From assembly GCA_958407995.1 (NCBI GenBank), contig CATYJU010000033.1, positions 1 through 23,414 of the forward strand: a stretch of DNA of 23,414 nucleotides, in the 5' to 3' direction. A model generated the notes under the pieces. The model was not told the origin of the DNA, searched no databases, and saw nothing but the letters and a program-made list of their open reading frames with translations. Below, in pieces: positions 1 to 7,945 of the stretch; within the stretch, counting starts at the first letter, position 1; the number at the start of each line of letters is the position of its first letter. The DNA is from an uncultured Collinsella sp. GTDB taxonomy: Bacteria; Actinomycetota; Coriobacteriia; Coriobacteriales; Coriobacteriaceae. Both the position numbers and the translations under genes were made by a program.

Positions 1-1985
1 TCTTTAGCGGCGCGTCCTTCCAGATCAACCCCGGCGAGCGCTTCGCGCTCGTGGGACCCAACGGCGCCGGCAAAACCACCATGCTCAAGATCATCATGGG
101 CATCGACAGCCCCGACTCCGGCCAGGTCCAGTACGCCAAGGACTGCCAGGTAGGCTACCTAGAGCAGGAAACCAACCTGGAGCACAAGGACACCACCATC
201 CTTGCCGAGGTCATGGCGGCCGCCAAGGAAATTCGCCGCATGGGCGAGCGCGCCAACGAGCTGCAGGCCCAGATAACCGAGCTCTCGGAGCAGGGCAAGG
301 ACGTCGACGCCCTCCTTAACGAGTACGGTCAGGTACAGGACCGCTTTGAGCATCTGGGCGGTTACGAACTCGAGAGTAACGCCCGCAAGATCCTGTCCGG
401 CCTGGGCTTTAAGGTCACCGACTTTGAGCGCCCGTGCTCCGAGTTCTCCGGCGGCTGGCAGATGCGCATCGCGTTGGCAAAGCTCTTCCTGCGCCATCCA
501 GACCTGCTGCTGCTGGACGAGCCCACCAACCACCTGGACCTCGAGAGCGTCCAGTGGCTGCGCGGCTTTATCGCCAACTACGATGGCGCCGTCCTCATCG
601 TCAGCCACGACCGCGCCTTCATGGACGCCTGCGTCGACCACGTCGCCGCGCTCGAAAACCGCCGCGTGACCACCTACACCGGCAACTACAGCAGCTACCT
701 TAAACAGCGCGAGGACAACCTGGAGCAGATGCGCGCCAAGCGTGCCGCTCAGGAGCGCGACATCGCCCACATGCAGGTCTTCGTTGACAAGTTCCGCTAC
801 AAGCCCACCAAGGCCGCCCAGGCGCAGGAGCGCATCCGCAAGATCGAGCAGATCAAAAAGGAGCTTGTCATCCTGCCCGAGGGTCACAAGCACATCGACT
901 TTAAGTTCCCCGATCCGCCGCGCTCCGGCGACATGGTCGTGGGCCTCGAGGGTGTATCCAAGTCCTACGGCGACAAGCATATCTACAGCGACATCGACCT
1001 CAAGCTCTACCGCGGCGAGCACGTGGCACTCGTCGGCCCTAACGGCGCCGGCAAGTCCACGCTCATGAAGATCCTCGCCGGTCTGGAGCCGCCCACCACC
1101 GGCACCCGCGACCTGGGAACCAACGTCGGCGTCGCCTACTATGCCCAGCATGCGCTCGAGGGCATGACCGAGTCCAACACCGTCCTGCAAGAGATCGACA
1201 CCGTCACGCCCAAGTGGACCGTACCGCAGCAGCGCAGCCTGCTGGGCGCCTTCCTGTTTAGCGACAACGATTCCATCGAGAAGCAGGTACGTGTCCTCTC
1301 CGGCGGTGAAAAGGCGCGTCTGGCGCTCGCCAAGATGCTCGTGGCCCCCGAGGCGCTCCTGTGCCTGGACGAGCCCACCAACCACCTGGACATCGACTCG
1401 GTGGACATGCTCGAGAACGCCCTGCAAAACTTCCCCGGTACCATTGTGCTAATCAGCCACGACGAGCACCTGGTACGCGCCGTGGCCAATCGCATCATTG
1501 ACATCCGCGACGGCAAGGTCACGGTCTACGACGGCGACTACGACTACTACCTATACAAGCGCGAGGACCTCGCAGCCCGCGCCGCCGCCGAGGCGGCAGG
1601 GGAGAGCGCGCCTGCCGCGGCAAAGTCCACCAAAGCCAGCGCCGCCCAGGCCGACACCCCCGCCGCGGCACCTAAGCCTGCCGAGGGTAAAAAGACCAAG
1701 GAGCAAAAGCGCGCCGAGGCCCAGGCCCGCGCTGCGCTCAACAAAAAGCTCAAGGGCGTGCGCAACCAGCTCAAGAAGATCGAGGCCGAGCTCGACAAAA
1801 AGCGTGCCCGCTATGACGAGCTTATGGAATTGATGGCAAGCGAAGAGCTTTATGCCGATCAGGACAAGTTCAATGCCGCGCTGGGGGAATATAACGGCCT
1901 TAAGCAAGAACTGCCCAAGCTCGAGGACGAATGGCTGGAGCTTTCCACCCAGATCGAAGAGGAGACCGCGCGTGAATTCTCGTAA
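1..1985 (+). CDS. ABC-F family ATPase (translation-associated), 5' partial
   Basis: Soluble tandem-ATPase protein of the ABC-F family, whose members bind the ribosome rather than drive transport. The reading frame is open to the window's left edge (first full codon at 3), so the GTG at 51 is not the start: it lies inside the first Walker A region (GPNGAGKT). The first ATPase domain has an SGGWQ signature (about 447-461), Walker B LLLLDEPTNHLD and SHDR. A charged linker follows (about 680-870, with FVDKFRYKPTKAAQAQ), typical of the tRNA-contacting interdomain segment. The second domain has GPNGAGKST, LSGGEKARLALAK, LLCLDEPTNHLD and SHDEH. An Ala/Pro-rich spacer leads to a C-terminal coiled coil (about 1690-1970), as in Uup/YheS-type members. 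The exact subfamily is not assigned. Only the N-terminus is missing. The next gene starts inside its 3' end. Confidence 0.95.
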   Translation, partial: FSGASFQINPGERFALVGPNGAGKTTMLKIIMGIDSPDSGQVQYAKDCQVGYLEQETNLEHKDTTILAEVMAAAKEIRRMGERANELQAQITELSEQGKDVDALLNEYGQVQDRFEHLGGYELESNARKILSGLGFKVTDFERPCSEFSGGWQMRIALAKLFLRHPDLLLLDEPTNHLDLESVQWLRGFIANYDGAVLIVSHDRAFMDACVDHVAALENRRVTTYTGNYSSYLKQREDNLEQMRAKRAAQERDIAHMQVFVDKFRYKPTKAAQAQERIRKIEQIKKELVILPEGHKHIDFKFPDPPRSGDMVVGLEGVSKSYGDKHIYSDIDLKLYRGEHVALVGPNGAGKSTLMKILAGLEPPTTGTRDLGTNVGVAYYAQHALEGMTESNTVLQEIDTVTPKWTVPQQRSLLGAFLFSDNDSIEKQVRVLSGGEKARLALAKMLVAPEALLCLDEPTNHLDIDSVDMLENALQNFPGTIVLISHDEHLVRAVANRIIDIRDGKVTVYDGDYDYYLYKREDLAARAAAEAAGESAPAAAKSTKASAAQADTPAAAPKPAEGKKTKEQKRAEAQARAALNKKLKGVRNQLKKIEAELDKKRARYDELMELMASEELYADQDKFNAALGEYNGLKQELPKLEDEWLELSTQIEEETAREFS

Positions 1986-2268
1986 GGCCGCTGCCGTGGC
2001 GATGAGCGTCATCGCCATCGCCTGTCGCATCTGCGGCATCTTTATGAGCGCGATGACCGTGCTGCTGTGCTTTAGCGGCCTGACCGCCAAACTGCAGATC
2101 GTGAGCTTTGTCGTTGAGCTTTCACGCGCGCTGCCGAGCGCCATCGCCGGCTACGGCATCATCACATCGCCCTTTGGTGGCGTGTTCCGCCTGGATTACG
2201 CCATCGTGGCCGTCATCCTGTTTGTGGCCGACTACCTGCTTACGCGCGCCTCGCGCCGCGTCCGCTAG
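1972..2268 (+). CDS. Small two-TM membrane protein, hypothetical
   Basis: A 98-residue hydrophobic protein of unknown family. GTG at 1972 is chosen as the start because a strong ribosome-binding site (GAAGAGGAG, 1956-1964) lies 7 nt upstream. It overlaps the ABC-F stop by 14 nt, which suggests translational coupling. An internal ATG at 2002 is the alternative start. Residues about 8-34 and 76-92 form likely membrane helices, the second followed by a basic tail (RASRRVR), so both ends may face the cytoplasm. The stop is 9 nt before the ATG of the membrane protease. No catalytic motif is seen, and its role is unknown beyond its operon position. Confidence 0.7.
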   Translation: MNSRKAAAVAMSVIAIACRICGIFMSAMTVLLCFSGLTAKLQIVSFVVELSRALPSAIAGYGIITSPFGGVFRLDYAIVAVILFVADYLLTRASRRVR

Positions 2269-2277
2269 GGGAGCGCC

Positions 2278-2961
2278 ATGTCCAGCAGCTACCTGATGAA
2301 CTTGCTTGCCAGCGCCGTTGCCGTTATCGTCGGCATCGTGATCCACGAGAGCGCACACGCCGCCGCAGCCTGGGCACTCGGCGATAAGACGGCGCGTTCG
2401 CGCGGCCGCGTGTCGCTCAACCCGCTCAACCATATCGACCCGTTTGGCACCATCATCCTGCCGCTGCTTATGCTCGCCGCCGGCGGCCCGATATTCGCCT
2501 TTGCCAAGCCCGTGCCCGTTTACCTCAACAACCTCAAGCACCCCAAGAGCGACGAGGTCCTGGTGAGCGTAGCCGGCCCCACATCGAATATCGCACTCGC
2601 GTGCCTCGCGGCCGCCCTCATGCACGTAACGTACGGCAATCTCTACGCCAGCATGTCCTTTGCCGTGGCGTCCCAAATTATGAACTTCGGCGCCACGTTT
2701 ATCGTGGTCAACCTGTCGCTCGCGTTCTTTAACCTCATTCCGATTCCGCCGCTTGATGGCTCGTCGATCACCGTGCCCTTCCTCAAGGGCACGGCGCTCA
2801 ACAACTATTACCGCCTGCAGCAATACGCTATGCCCATACTCATCCTGGTTCTATACCTGCTGCCTATGTGGACCGGCATCGATGTAATCGGCCGCTATTT
2901 CGACGTTACCGTGTATCCGCTTGCTGAGCAGCTGCTCAACTTCGCAATCGCCGGCATCTAA
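2278..2961 (+). CDS. M50 family (site-2-type) membrane zinc metalloprotease
   Basis: Polytopic intramembrane peptidase, 227 residues. Residues 23-27 form the HExxH zinc motif (HESAH), and the second conserved element NLIPIPPLDG ends with Asp160, the expected third zinc ligand. Between them are the LNPLNHIDPFGT segment and several hydrophobic helices typical of compact bacterial M50 proteins that lack a PDZ domain. Members cut membrane-embedded substrates; the substrate here cannot be told. A good Shine-Dalgarno (AGGGGAG) precedes the ATG by a few bases. The gene follows the small membrane protein closely and is followed by an 84-nt gap before scpA. Confidence 0.9.
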   Translation: MSSSYLMNLLASAVAVIVGIVIHESAHAAAAWALGDKTARSRGRVSLNPLNHIDPFGTIILPLLMLAAGGPIFAFAKPVPVYLNNLKHPKSDEVLVSVAGPTSNIALACLAAALMHVTYGNLYASMSFAVASQIMNFGATFIVVNLSLAFFNLIPIPPLDGSSITVPFLKGTALNNYYRLQQYAMPILILVLYLLPMWTGIDVIGRYFDVTVYPLAEQLLNFAIAGI

Positions 2962-3045
2962 GGTAAACTTACAGGTCGTCCGTGTAAAACGGTCGCAGCA
3001 TGCACCCAAACCGCGCCGCGAAGGCGCCGTCAAAGGAGGTCGAAG

Positions 3046-3858
3046 ATGTCGTATCGCGTGTCGACGCAGGTCTACAGCGGACCGTTCGACCTGCTGCTGC
3101 AGCTGGTAACCCGCCAAAAAGTAGATATCGGCGCCATCTCCATCAGCGAGGTGGCCGAGCAGTACCTTGCCGAGGCCGAGCGCATCGAGGCGCTGGACCT
3201 GGACGTAGCAAGCGACTTTTTGCTGGTCGCGGCAACCCTTTTGGATATCAAGGCTGCCTCTCTGGTGCCGCAGGAGGCCCCGCGCAAAGTCGATAACGAC
3301 GATGACGAGTTCGACGAAGACCTCGAGGAGCTCAGCGCGCTCGACGGCGACGCCCTGCGCGAGGTCCTGATTCAGCGCCTGATTGCCTACAAGCAGTTTA
3401 AGGGCGCGGCTGCGGCCCTCGGTGCCCGCATGCAGGCCGAAAGCCGTATGCATCCGCGTGTGGCCGGTCCCGACCCGGAGTTCCTAGGCCTTATGCCCGA
3501 CTACCTTGCCGGCATTACCCTGCGCGGTCTCGCCGTCATCTGTGCCGACCTGGACGGCAAGCGCCAGACCTTCTTGTTGGAGGCCGAGCATGTGGCGCCG
3601 CATCGCGTACCGCTCGACCTGACCGTGGCCTCAGTCGACCGCTTTACCATGGCGCACCAAACCTGCACCTTCCGCGAGCTGTTGGACGGCGATGCCACCA
3701 CCGAGCAGCTCGTCGTCACCTTCCTGGCCATGCTGGAGCTCGCCAAGCGCGGCTCGCTCACGCTGAGCCAGGACGAGATCTTTGGAACCATCCGCATCAA
3801 CCGCGTCGAGGGCGCCGAGGCCTATGTGCCCGGCGAGGGCCCCGAGCTCACCGAATAG
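3046..3858 (+). CDS. scpA: Segregation and condensation protein A
   Basis: Kleisin subunit of the bacterial SMC condensin, 270 residues. It bridges SMC heads and binds ScpB during chromosome compaction and segregation. The N-terminus has the family pattern VYSGPFDLLLQLV (residues 9-21), then KVDIGAISISEVAEQYL. An acidic linker (DNDDDEFDEDLEEL, about 84-97) precedes the middle region, and the C-terminus carries the winged-helix stretch that contacts SMC (DEIFGTIRINRVEG). An ideal AAAGGAGG site lies 8 nt before the ATG. The scpB ATG begins 11 nt after this stop, the usual scpA-scpB pairing. Confidence 0.96.
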   Translation: MSYRVSTQVYSGPFDLLLQLVTRQKVDIGAISISEVAEQYLAEAERIEALDLDVASDFLLVAATLLDIKAASLVPQEAPRKVDNDDDEFDEDLEELSALDGDALREVLIQRLIAYKQFKGAAAALGARMQAESRMHPRVAGPDPEFLGLMPDYLAGITLRGLAVICADLDGKRQTFLLEAEHVAPHRVPLDLTVASVDRFTMAHQTCTFRELLDGDATTEQLVVTFLAMLELAKRGSLTLSQDEIFGTIRINRVEGAEAYVPGEGPELTE

Positions 3859-3869
3859 GAGCCGCAACC

Positions 3870-4598
3870 ATGTCAACCCTTTCCACGCTAGAGGCAAACA
3901 GCCTCAAAGGTGCCCTCGAGGCGCTGCTGCTGGTGTCGAGCGACCCGGTGAGTGCGCCCGCGCTGGCTGGTGCGCTGGATATCGCCCCCGGCGAGTGCGC
4001 ATCGCTGCTCGCCGAGCTCAAGGTTGAGTACGAGGAGGCCAACCGCGGCTTTCAGCTGCGCGAGGTCGCCGGCGGTTGGCGCCTGTTTACGCATCCCGCC
4101 TACCACGACGTGGTCGAGGCCTATGTTCTGAGCTGGGACACGCAAAAGCTGTCGCAGGCGGCGCTCGAAACCCTGGCCGTGATCGCATACCACCAGCCCG
4201 TAACGCGCGAGGTGGTCAAGGGCATCCGCGGCGTCAACTCAGACGGCGTCATCGCGTCGCTCGTGGACAAGGGTCTGGTGCGCGAGCTCGGCCGTGACCC
4301 CGAGCGCGGTCAGGCCATCATTTACGGCACGACCAACGCCTTCTTGGAAAAGTTCGGCCTGCGCTCCACCCGCGACCTACCCGATCTGGAGCAGTTTGCC
4401 CCCGACGAGCAGTCGCGCCAGTTTATCCGCGAGCGCCTGAGCGGCCGCAGTATTCAGTCCACGCTCGAGGAGCAAGCCGAGGACCTGGACGAAGAGCGCG
4501 AGCTGCTCGATACCGATATTGATGATGTCGAGGCGGTCGGTGGCGAGGAATTCCTGGCCACCGACGACACTGCGGAGGACACGCATGATGAGGACTAA
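3870..4598 (+). CDS. scpB: Segregation and condensation protein B
   Basis: ScpB partner of the SMC-ScpA complex, 242 residues, built of two winged-helix domains that dimerise and bind ScpA. The conserved core LSQAALETLAVIAYHQPVTR followed by EVVKGIRGVNSDGVIASLV, then IIYGTTNAFLEKFGL and LPDL, is diagnostic. The C-terminal tail is long and acidic (EDLDEERELLDTDIDDVEA), which is variable in the family. An AGGAG site precedes the ATG. The last 14 nt overlap the start of rluB, suggesting translational coupling. Confidence 0.96.
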   Translation: MSTLSTLEANSLKGALEALLLVSSDPVSAPALAGALDIAPGECASLLAELKVEYEEANRGFQLREVAGGWRLFTHPAYHDVVEAYVLSWDTQKLSQAALETLAVIAYHQPVTREVVKGIRGVNSDGVIASLVDKGLVRELGRDPERGQAIIYGTTNAFLEKFGLRSTRDLPDLEQFAPDEQSRQFIRERLSGRSIQSTLEEQAEDLDEERELLDTDIDDVEAVGGEEFLATDDTAEDTHDED

Positions 4599-5556
4599 CG
4601 AAGTAGGGGAGACGTGCACCGCAAGTGCCACGGGCGCCACGACGCCCGCAGGCGACGCCCAGCCCGTCTATCCGCACACCATGCGCCTGCAGCGCTTTTT
4701 GGCGCGCGCGGGCGTGGCGAGCCGCCGCGGCTCGGAGGACCTGATGACCGCCGGCCGCGTGACCGTCAACGGCCAGGTCGCGACCGAACTGGGCACCAAG
4801 GTCGATGTCGACCACGATCACATCGAGGTCGACGGCATGCCCGTCAAGCTCAACCAGGGCGCCGTGTACCTGATGCTCTACAAGCCGACCGGCTACCTTA
4901 CCACCATGAGCGATCCGCAGGAGCGCCCTTGCGTGGCTGATCTGGTCCCGCGCGACCGCTTTCCGGGACTATTCCCGGTTGGTCGCCTGGACCGCGACAC
5001 CACAGGCCTTTTGCTCTTTACCACCGACGGCGACCTGTCTCAGGACCTGCTGCACCCGAGCAAACACGTCTACAAGACCTACCAGGCGCTTGTGGACGGA
5101 GACTTATCAGACCGCGATCTTACGCCGCTCCGCCGTGGCATCGAGCTCGACGACGGCCTATGCCAGCCGGCAATCTGCCGCATCATCACCGCACGCGAGG
5201 CCGAGGCCGTAGCTCCCCAGGGCGTCAAGCCCGGCACCACCGCCGTGGAGGTCATCATCCGCGAAGGCCGCAAGAACCAGGTTAAGCGCATGCTGAGCAA
5301 GATTCACCACCCGGTAATCCGTCTGCATCGCTGCAACTTTGCCGGCCTGGAGCTCAAGGACGTGGCCAAGGGCTCGTGGCGCGAGCTCACCGACCGCGAG
5401 GTACAGGTCCTCAAAAGCGGCGGCATCCCACCCAAGCAGGCAAGCGCCATACGCGGCGGCAAGCCCCAAGACACGCCCGCCAGCCGCACGCGTCACCACG
5501 GCAGCCACGGCTCCGCACCCAAGCGCAACACCTACCGCGAGCGCTACACGGGCTAG
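4585..5556 (+). CDS. rluB: 23S rRNA pseudouridine synthase, RluB/RsuA family
   Basis: Pseudouridine synthase of the RsuA/RluB/E/F family, which isomerises a uridine in 23S rRNA; RluB is the likely orthologue beside scpAB. The chosen start gives 323 residues: GGAGG at 4574-4578 lies 6 nt before ATG 4585, inside the end of scpB. The S4 RNA-binding domain begins near residue 33 (MRLQRFLARAGVASRR), and that Met (4681) is an alternative start but has no ribosome-binding site. The catalytic motif GRLDRDTTGLLL is at 133-144 with nucleophile Asp136. After the synthase fold comes a basic, Gly/His/Arg-rich tail of about 45 residues, probably disordered and RNA-binding. Confidence 0.94.
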   Translation: MMRTNEVGETCTASATGATTPAGDAQPVYPHTMRLQRFLARAGVASRRGSEDLMTAGRVTVNGQVATELGTKVDVDHDHIEVDGMPVKLNQGAVYLMLYKPTGYLTTMSDPQERPCVADLVPRDRFPGLFPVGRLDRDTTGLLLFTTDGDLSQDLLHPSKHVYKTYQALVDGDLSDRDLTPLRRGIELDDGLCQPAICRIITAREAEAVAPQGVKPGTTAVEVIIREGRKNQVKRMLSKIHHPVIRLHRCNFAGLELKDVAKGSWRELTDREVQVLKSGGIPPKQASAIRGGKPQDTPASRTRHHGSHGSAPKRNTYRERYTG

Positions 5557-5622
5557 GCAAACCGCCGCGCCCCAACGCCCGCGAACCATACCAGCACGTC
5601 AACCATCGAAAGGAAGCATTAC

Positions 5623-6309
5623 ATGATCGTCGCCATCGACGGCCCCGCCGGTTCCGGCAAGTCCACTATCGCCAAGGAGATCGCCCGTCAGCTTGGCTTT
5701 AACAAGCTCGATACGGGCGCCATGTATCGCGCCGTCACCTTCGCCGCGCTCGACCGCGGCATCGATCTGGACGACGAGGCGGCCATCGACGCCCTCGCCG
5801 AGCAGATCGAGATCCGCTTTACCAACGGCACCGGCGAGGACACGCGCCTGACCATCGACGGTAAGGATGCCTCGGCTGCCATCCGCACCCCGCAGGTCGA
5901 CGCCAACGTGTCCAAGGTCTCGGCCTATCCGGGCGTGCGCGCCGCCATGCTCATCCACCAGCGCCGCGCCGCCGAGGACCGCGATATCGTCGCCGAGGGT
6001 CGCGACATCGGAACCGTCGTGTTCCCCAACGCGCAGGTCAAGGTCTTCCTGACCGCCGACCCGCGCGAGCGCGCCCGCCGCCGCGTGCTGCAGCGTCACC
6101 AAAACGACGCCCAGCCGCTCACGTCCGAGCAGCTCGAAGCCGAGGTCAATGAGACGCTCGACGCCCTTAAGCAGCGCGACAAGCTCGACAGTAGCCGCGA
6201 GGTCGCCCCGCTCGTGCCCGCCGAGGACGCCGTGCACGTCGACTCCACCGCCCACACCATCGACGAGGTCGTCTCGATAATCGAGGACCTCATCAACCAA
6301 AGGAGGTAG
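5623..6309 (+). CDS. cmk: Cytidylate kinase
   Basis: Phosphorylates CMP and dCMP with ATP in pyrimidine nucleotide salvage, in the cytoplasm; 228 residues. The P-loop GPAGSGKST is at residues 7-15, followed by LDTGAMYRAVTFAAL (nucleotide-monophosphate binding) and the central EGRDIGTVVFPNA element. The lid region PRERARRRVLQRH is Arg-rich as expected. An AAAGGAAG site precedes the ATG. The gene sits after rluB, a common arrangement, and its 3' end contains the AAAGGAGG site used by the acyltransferase gene that starts 3 nt after the stop. Confidence 0.96.
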   Translation: MIVAIDGPAGSGKSTIAKEIARQLGFNKLDTGAMYRAVTFAALDRGIDLDDEAAIDALAEQIEIRFTNGTGEDTRLTIDGKDASAAIRTPQVDANVSKVSAYPGVRAAMLIHQRRAAEDRDIVAEGRDIGTVVFPNAQVKVFLTADPRERARRRVLQRHQNDAQPLTSEQLEAEVNETLDALKQRDKLDSSREVAPLVPAEDAVHVDSTAHTIDEVVSIIEDLINQRR

Positions 6310-6312
6310 CCC

Positions 6313-7041
6313 ATGCGCCTGTTTAAGCAGACGCCAGAGGACTATTACAACGCCCCCTACGCCGAGTTCCCGGCGCTCATCCGCGGCACCGTCGTCGTGG
6401 TTATGGCCATCCTTTGGGCCTTCTCCAAGCTCATGTGGCGCTGGAAGGTCGAGGATGCCGATCTGCTGTTTGAGCGCCAGGACGGCCGCGGCAGCGTGGT
6501 CATCTGCAACCACACCTCGATGGCCGAGCTCCTGGCTGTAGAGACGGCACTGTTCTTTGGCGGTCGCCGCATTCGTCCCATCTTTAAGTCAGAGTTCGCC
6601 AAGAGCAAGATTGTGCGCTGGGCCTTTAGCCGCGTTGGCGGCATCCCCGTGGAGCGTGGTACTGCCGATATGAAGTGCTTGCGCGCCGCTCAGCATGCGC
6701 TGCAGCGCGGCGAGGACGTCCTGATCTTCCCCGAGGGCACGCGCATCCGCTCGCGCGAGATCAAGCCCGAGGTCCACGGCGGTTTTGCGCTCATCGCCCA
6801 GATGGGAAAGGCACCTGTGAACCCGCTCGCCATCTGCGGCTGGTCCGACATCACGCCCGCGGGCAAAAAGCTCATGCGTCCCAAGAAGTGCTGGATCCGC
6901 GCCGGCAAGGCCGTCTCGCTTTCTGACGCACCGGCCGGGCTTAAGCGCACGGAGCGCCTGGAATGGTTTGAGTCCGAGGCCATGAGCCGCGTCTACGCCA
7001 TGCGAGACGATCTGTGCGCCGAGCATCCGGGCAGGTTCTAG
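6313..7041 (+). CDS. plsC: PlsC-like 1-acylglycerol-3-phosphate acyltransferase
   Basis: Membrane-associated acyltransferase, 242 residues, expected to acylate lysophosphatidic acid to phosphatidic acid. A hydrophobic anchor lies at residues about 23-42. The family blocks are visible: NHTSMAE (66-72), a GGIPVERG block, FPEGTR (139-144) and VNPLAI. The usual HX4D catalytic pair reads H67-x4-E72, so Asp is replaced by Glu; the codon is a clean GAG. An AAAGGAGG site overlaps the end of cmk. The context (cmk before, ispH after, plsY and gpsA downstream) fits phospholipid synthesis, but substrate and positional specificity cannot be read from sequence. Confidence 0.9.
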   Translation: MRLFKQTPEDYYNAPYAEFPALIRGTVVVVMAILWAFSKLMWRWKVEDADLLFERQDGRGSVVICNHTSMAELLAVETALFFGGRRIRPIFKSEFAKSKIVRWAFSRVGGIPVERGTADMKCLRAAQHALQRGEDVLIFPEGTRIRSREIKPEVHGGFALIAQMGKAPVNPLAICGWSDITPAGKKLMRPKKCWIRAGKAVSLSDAPAGLKRTERLEWFESEAMSRVYAMRDDLCAEHPGRF

Positions 7042-7043
7042 CC

Positions 7044-7943
7044 ATGAGCGAGAACGTGACGAACACCTCCGCGACTGCGTCCAACCAGGCAATCGCGCCT
7101 ACCATCGAGATCGCCGCCCACGCCGGCACTTGCTATGGCGTACAGCGTGCGCTCGATATGGCGCTGGCCGCCGCGCCGCAGGCAGGGGAGTGCACTCAGG
7201 TCCATACCTTGGGTCCGCTCATCCATAACCCCATCGTGGTGCGCGAGCTTGATGAGGCAGGCGTCGGTCTGGCCGACACCTTGGACGACGCCACATCCGG
7301 CACCGTGATTATCCGCGCCCACGGCGTGGTGCCGCAGGTCATTGACGCCGCTCGCGAGCGCGGCCTTACCGTGGTCGACGCCACCTGCCCCTACGTGAAG
7401 AAGGTTCATGTGGCGGCCGAGCGCCTGGTGCGCGAAGGCTACCACGTGGTGGTCGTAGGCGAGCCGGGGCATCCCGAGGTCGAGGGCATCCTAGGCCACG
7501 CCGGCAATGATGCGCAGGTCGTGAGCTGTGCCGCCGACGCCGACGCGCTGCCGGTCAAGGGCAAGGTGGGCCTCGTCGTGCAGACCACCCAGACCGCGCA
7601 GAACCTCGCCGAGGTCGTGGCTGCCATCACCCCGCGCGTGCAGGAGCTGCGTGTGATCAACACCATCTGCGCCGCCACGAGTGAGCGTCAACAGGCAGCA
7701 GCCACACTTGCCAACCGCTGCGACTGCATGGTCGTGGTGGGCGGCAAGAACTCGGGCAACACCCGCCGCCTGGCGCAGATTTGCGCAGACGCCTGCGAGC
7801 GCACGTATCACATCGAGGAAGCTTCCGAGCTCCAGGCCGCTTGGTTTGCCGAGGCGCGCCACATCGGCATCACCGCCGGAGCCTCCACCCCGCAAGAACA
7901 CATCGAGCGCGCCGTCGAGCGCATCAAGGAGCTTTGCCGCTAA
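7044..7943 (+). CDS. ispH: 4-hydroxy-3-methylbut-2-enyl diphosphate reductase
   Basis: Fe-S reductase of the last MEP-pathway step, making IPP and DMAPP from HMBPP. It has 299 residues from the ATG just after the plsC stop; an in-frame upstream ATG at 7014 lies inside plsC and is less likely. The three cluster Cys are present: Cys30 (AGTCYGVQRA), Cys115 (VDATCPYVKKVH) and Cys209 (INTICAATSERQ). Substrate-binding histidines occur in GPLIHNP (His61), RAHGV (His93) and GHPEV (His143). The first 20 residues are a Ser/Thr/Ala-rich extension before the conserved fold. Its presence means isoprenoids are made by the MEP route. Confidence 0.97.
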   Translation: MSENVTNTSATASNQAIAPTIEIAAHAGTCYGVQRALDMALAAAPQAGECTQVHTLGPLIHNPIVVRELDEAGVGLADTLDDATSGTVIIRAHGVVPQVIDAARERGLTVVDATCPYVKKVHVAAERLVREGYHVVVVGEPGHPEVEGILGHAGNDAQVVSCAADADALPVKGKVGLVVQTTQTAQNLAEVVAAITPRVQELRVINTICAATSERQQAAATLANRCDCMVVVGGKNSGNTRRLAQICADACERTYHIEEASELQAAWFAEARHIGITAGASTPQEHIERAVERIKELCR

Positions 7944-7945
7944 CC

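Noticed and set aside
159..1427. Long minus-strand ORF (422 codons) opposite the ABC-F gene
   Set aside because: It lies antisense to an unmistakable ABC-F protein, and its composition (Leu/Val/Gly/Ala/Asp-rich, no motifs) is the usual artefact of GC-rich codon use.
5599..6513. Minus-strand 304-codon ORF opposite cmk and plsC
   Set aside because: Antisense to two clear genes, low complexity and no family motifs; a GC-rich shadow frame.
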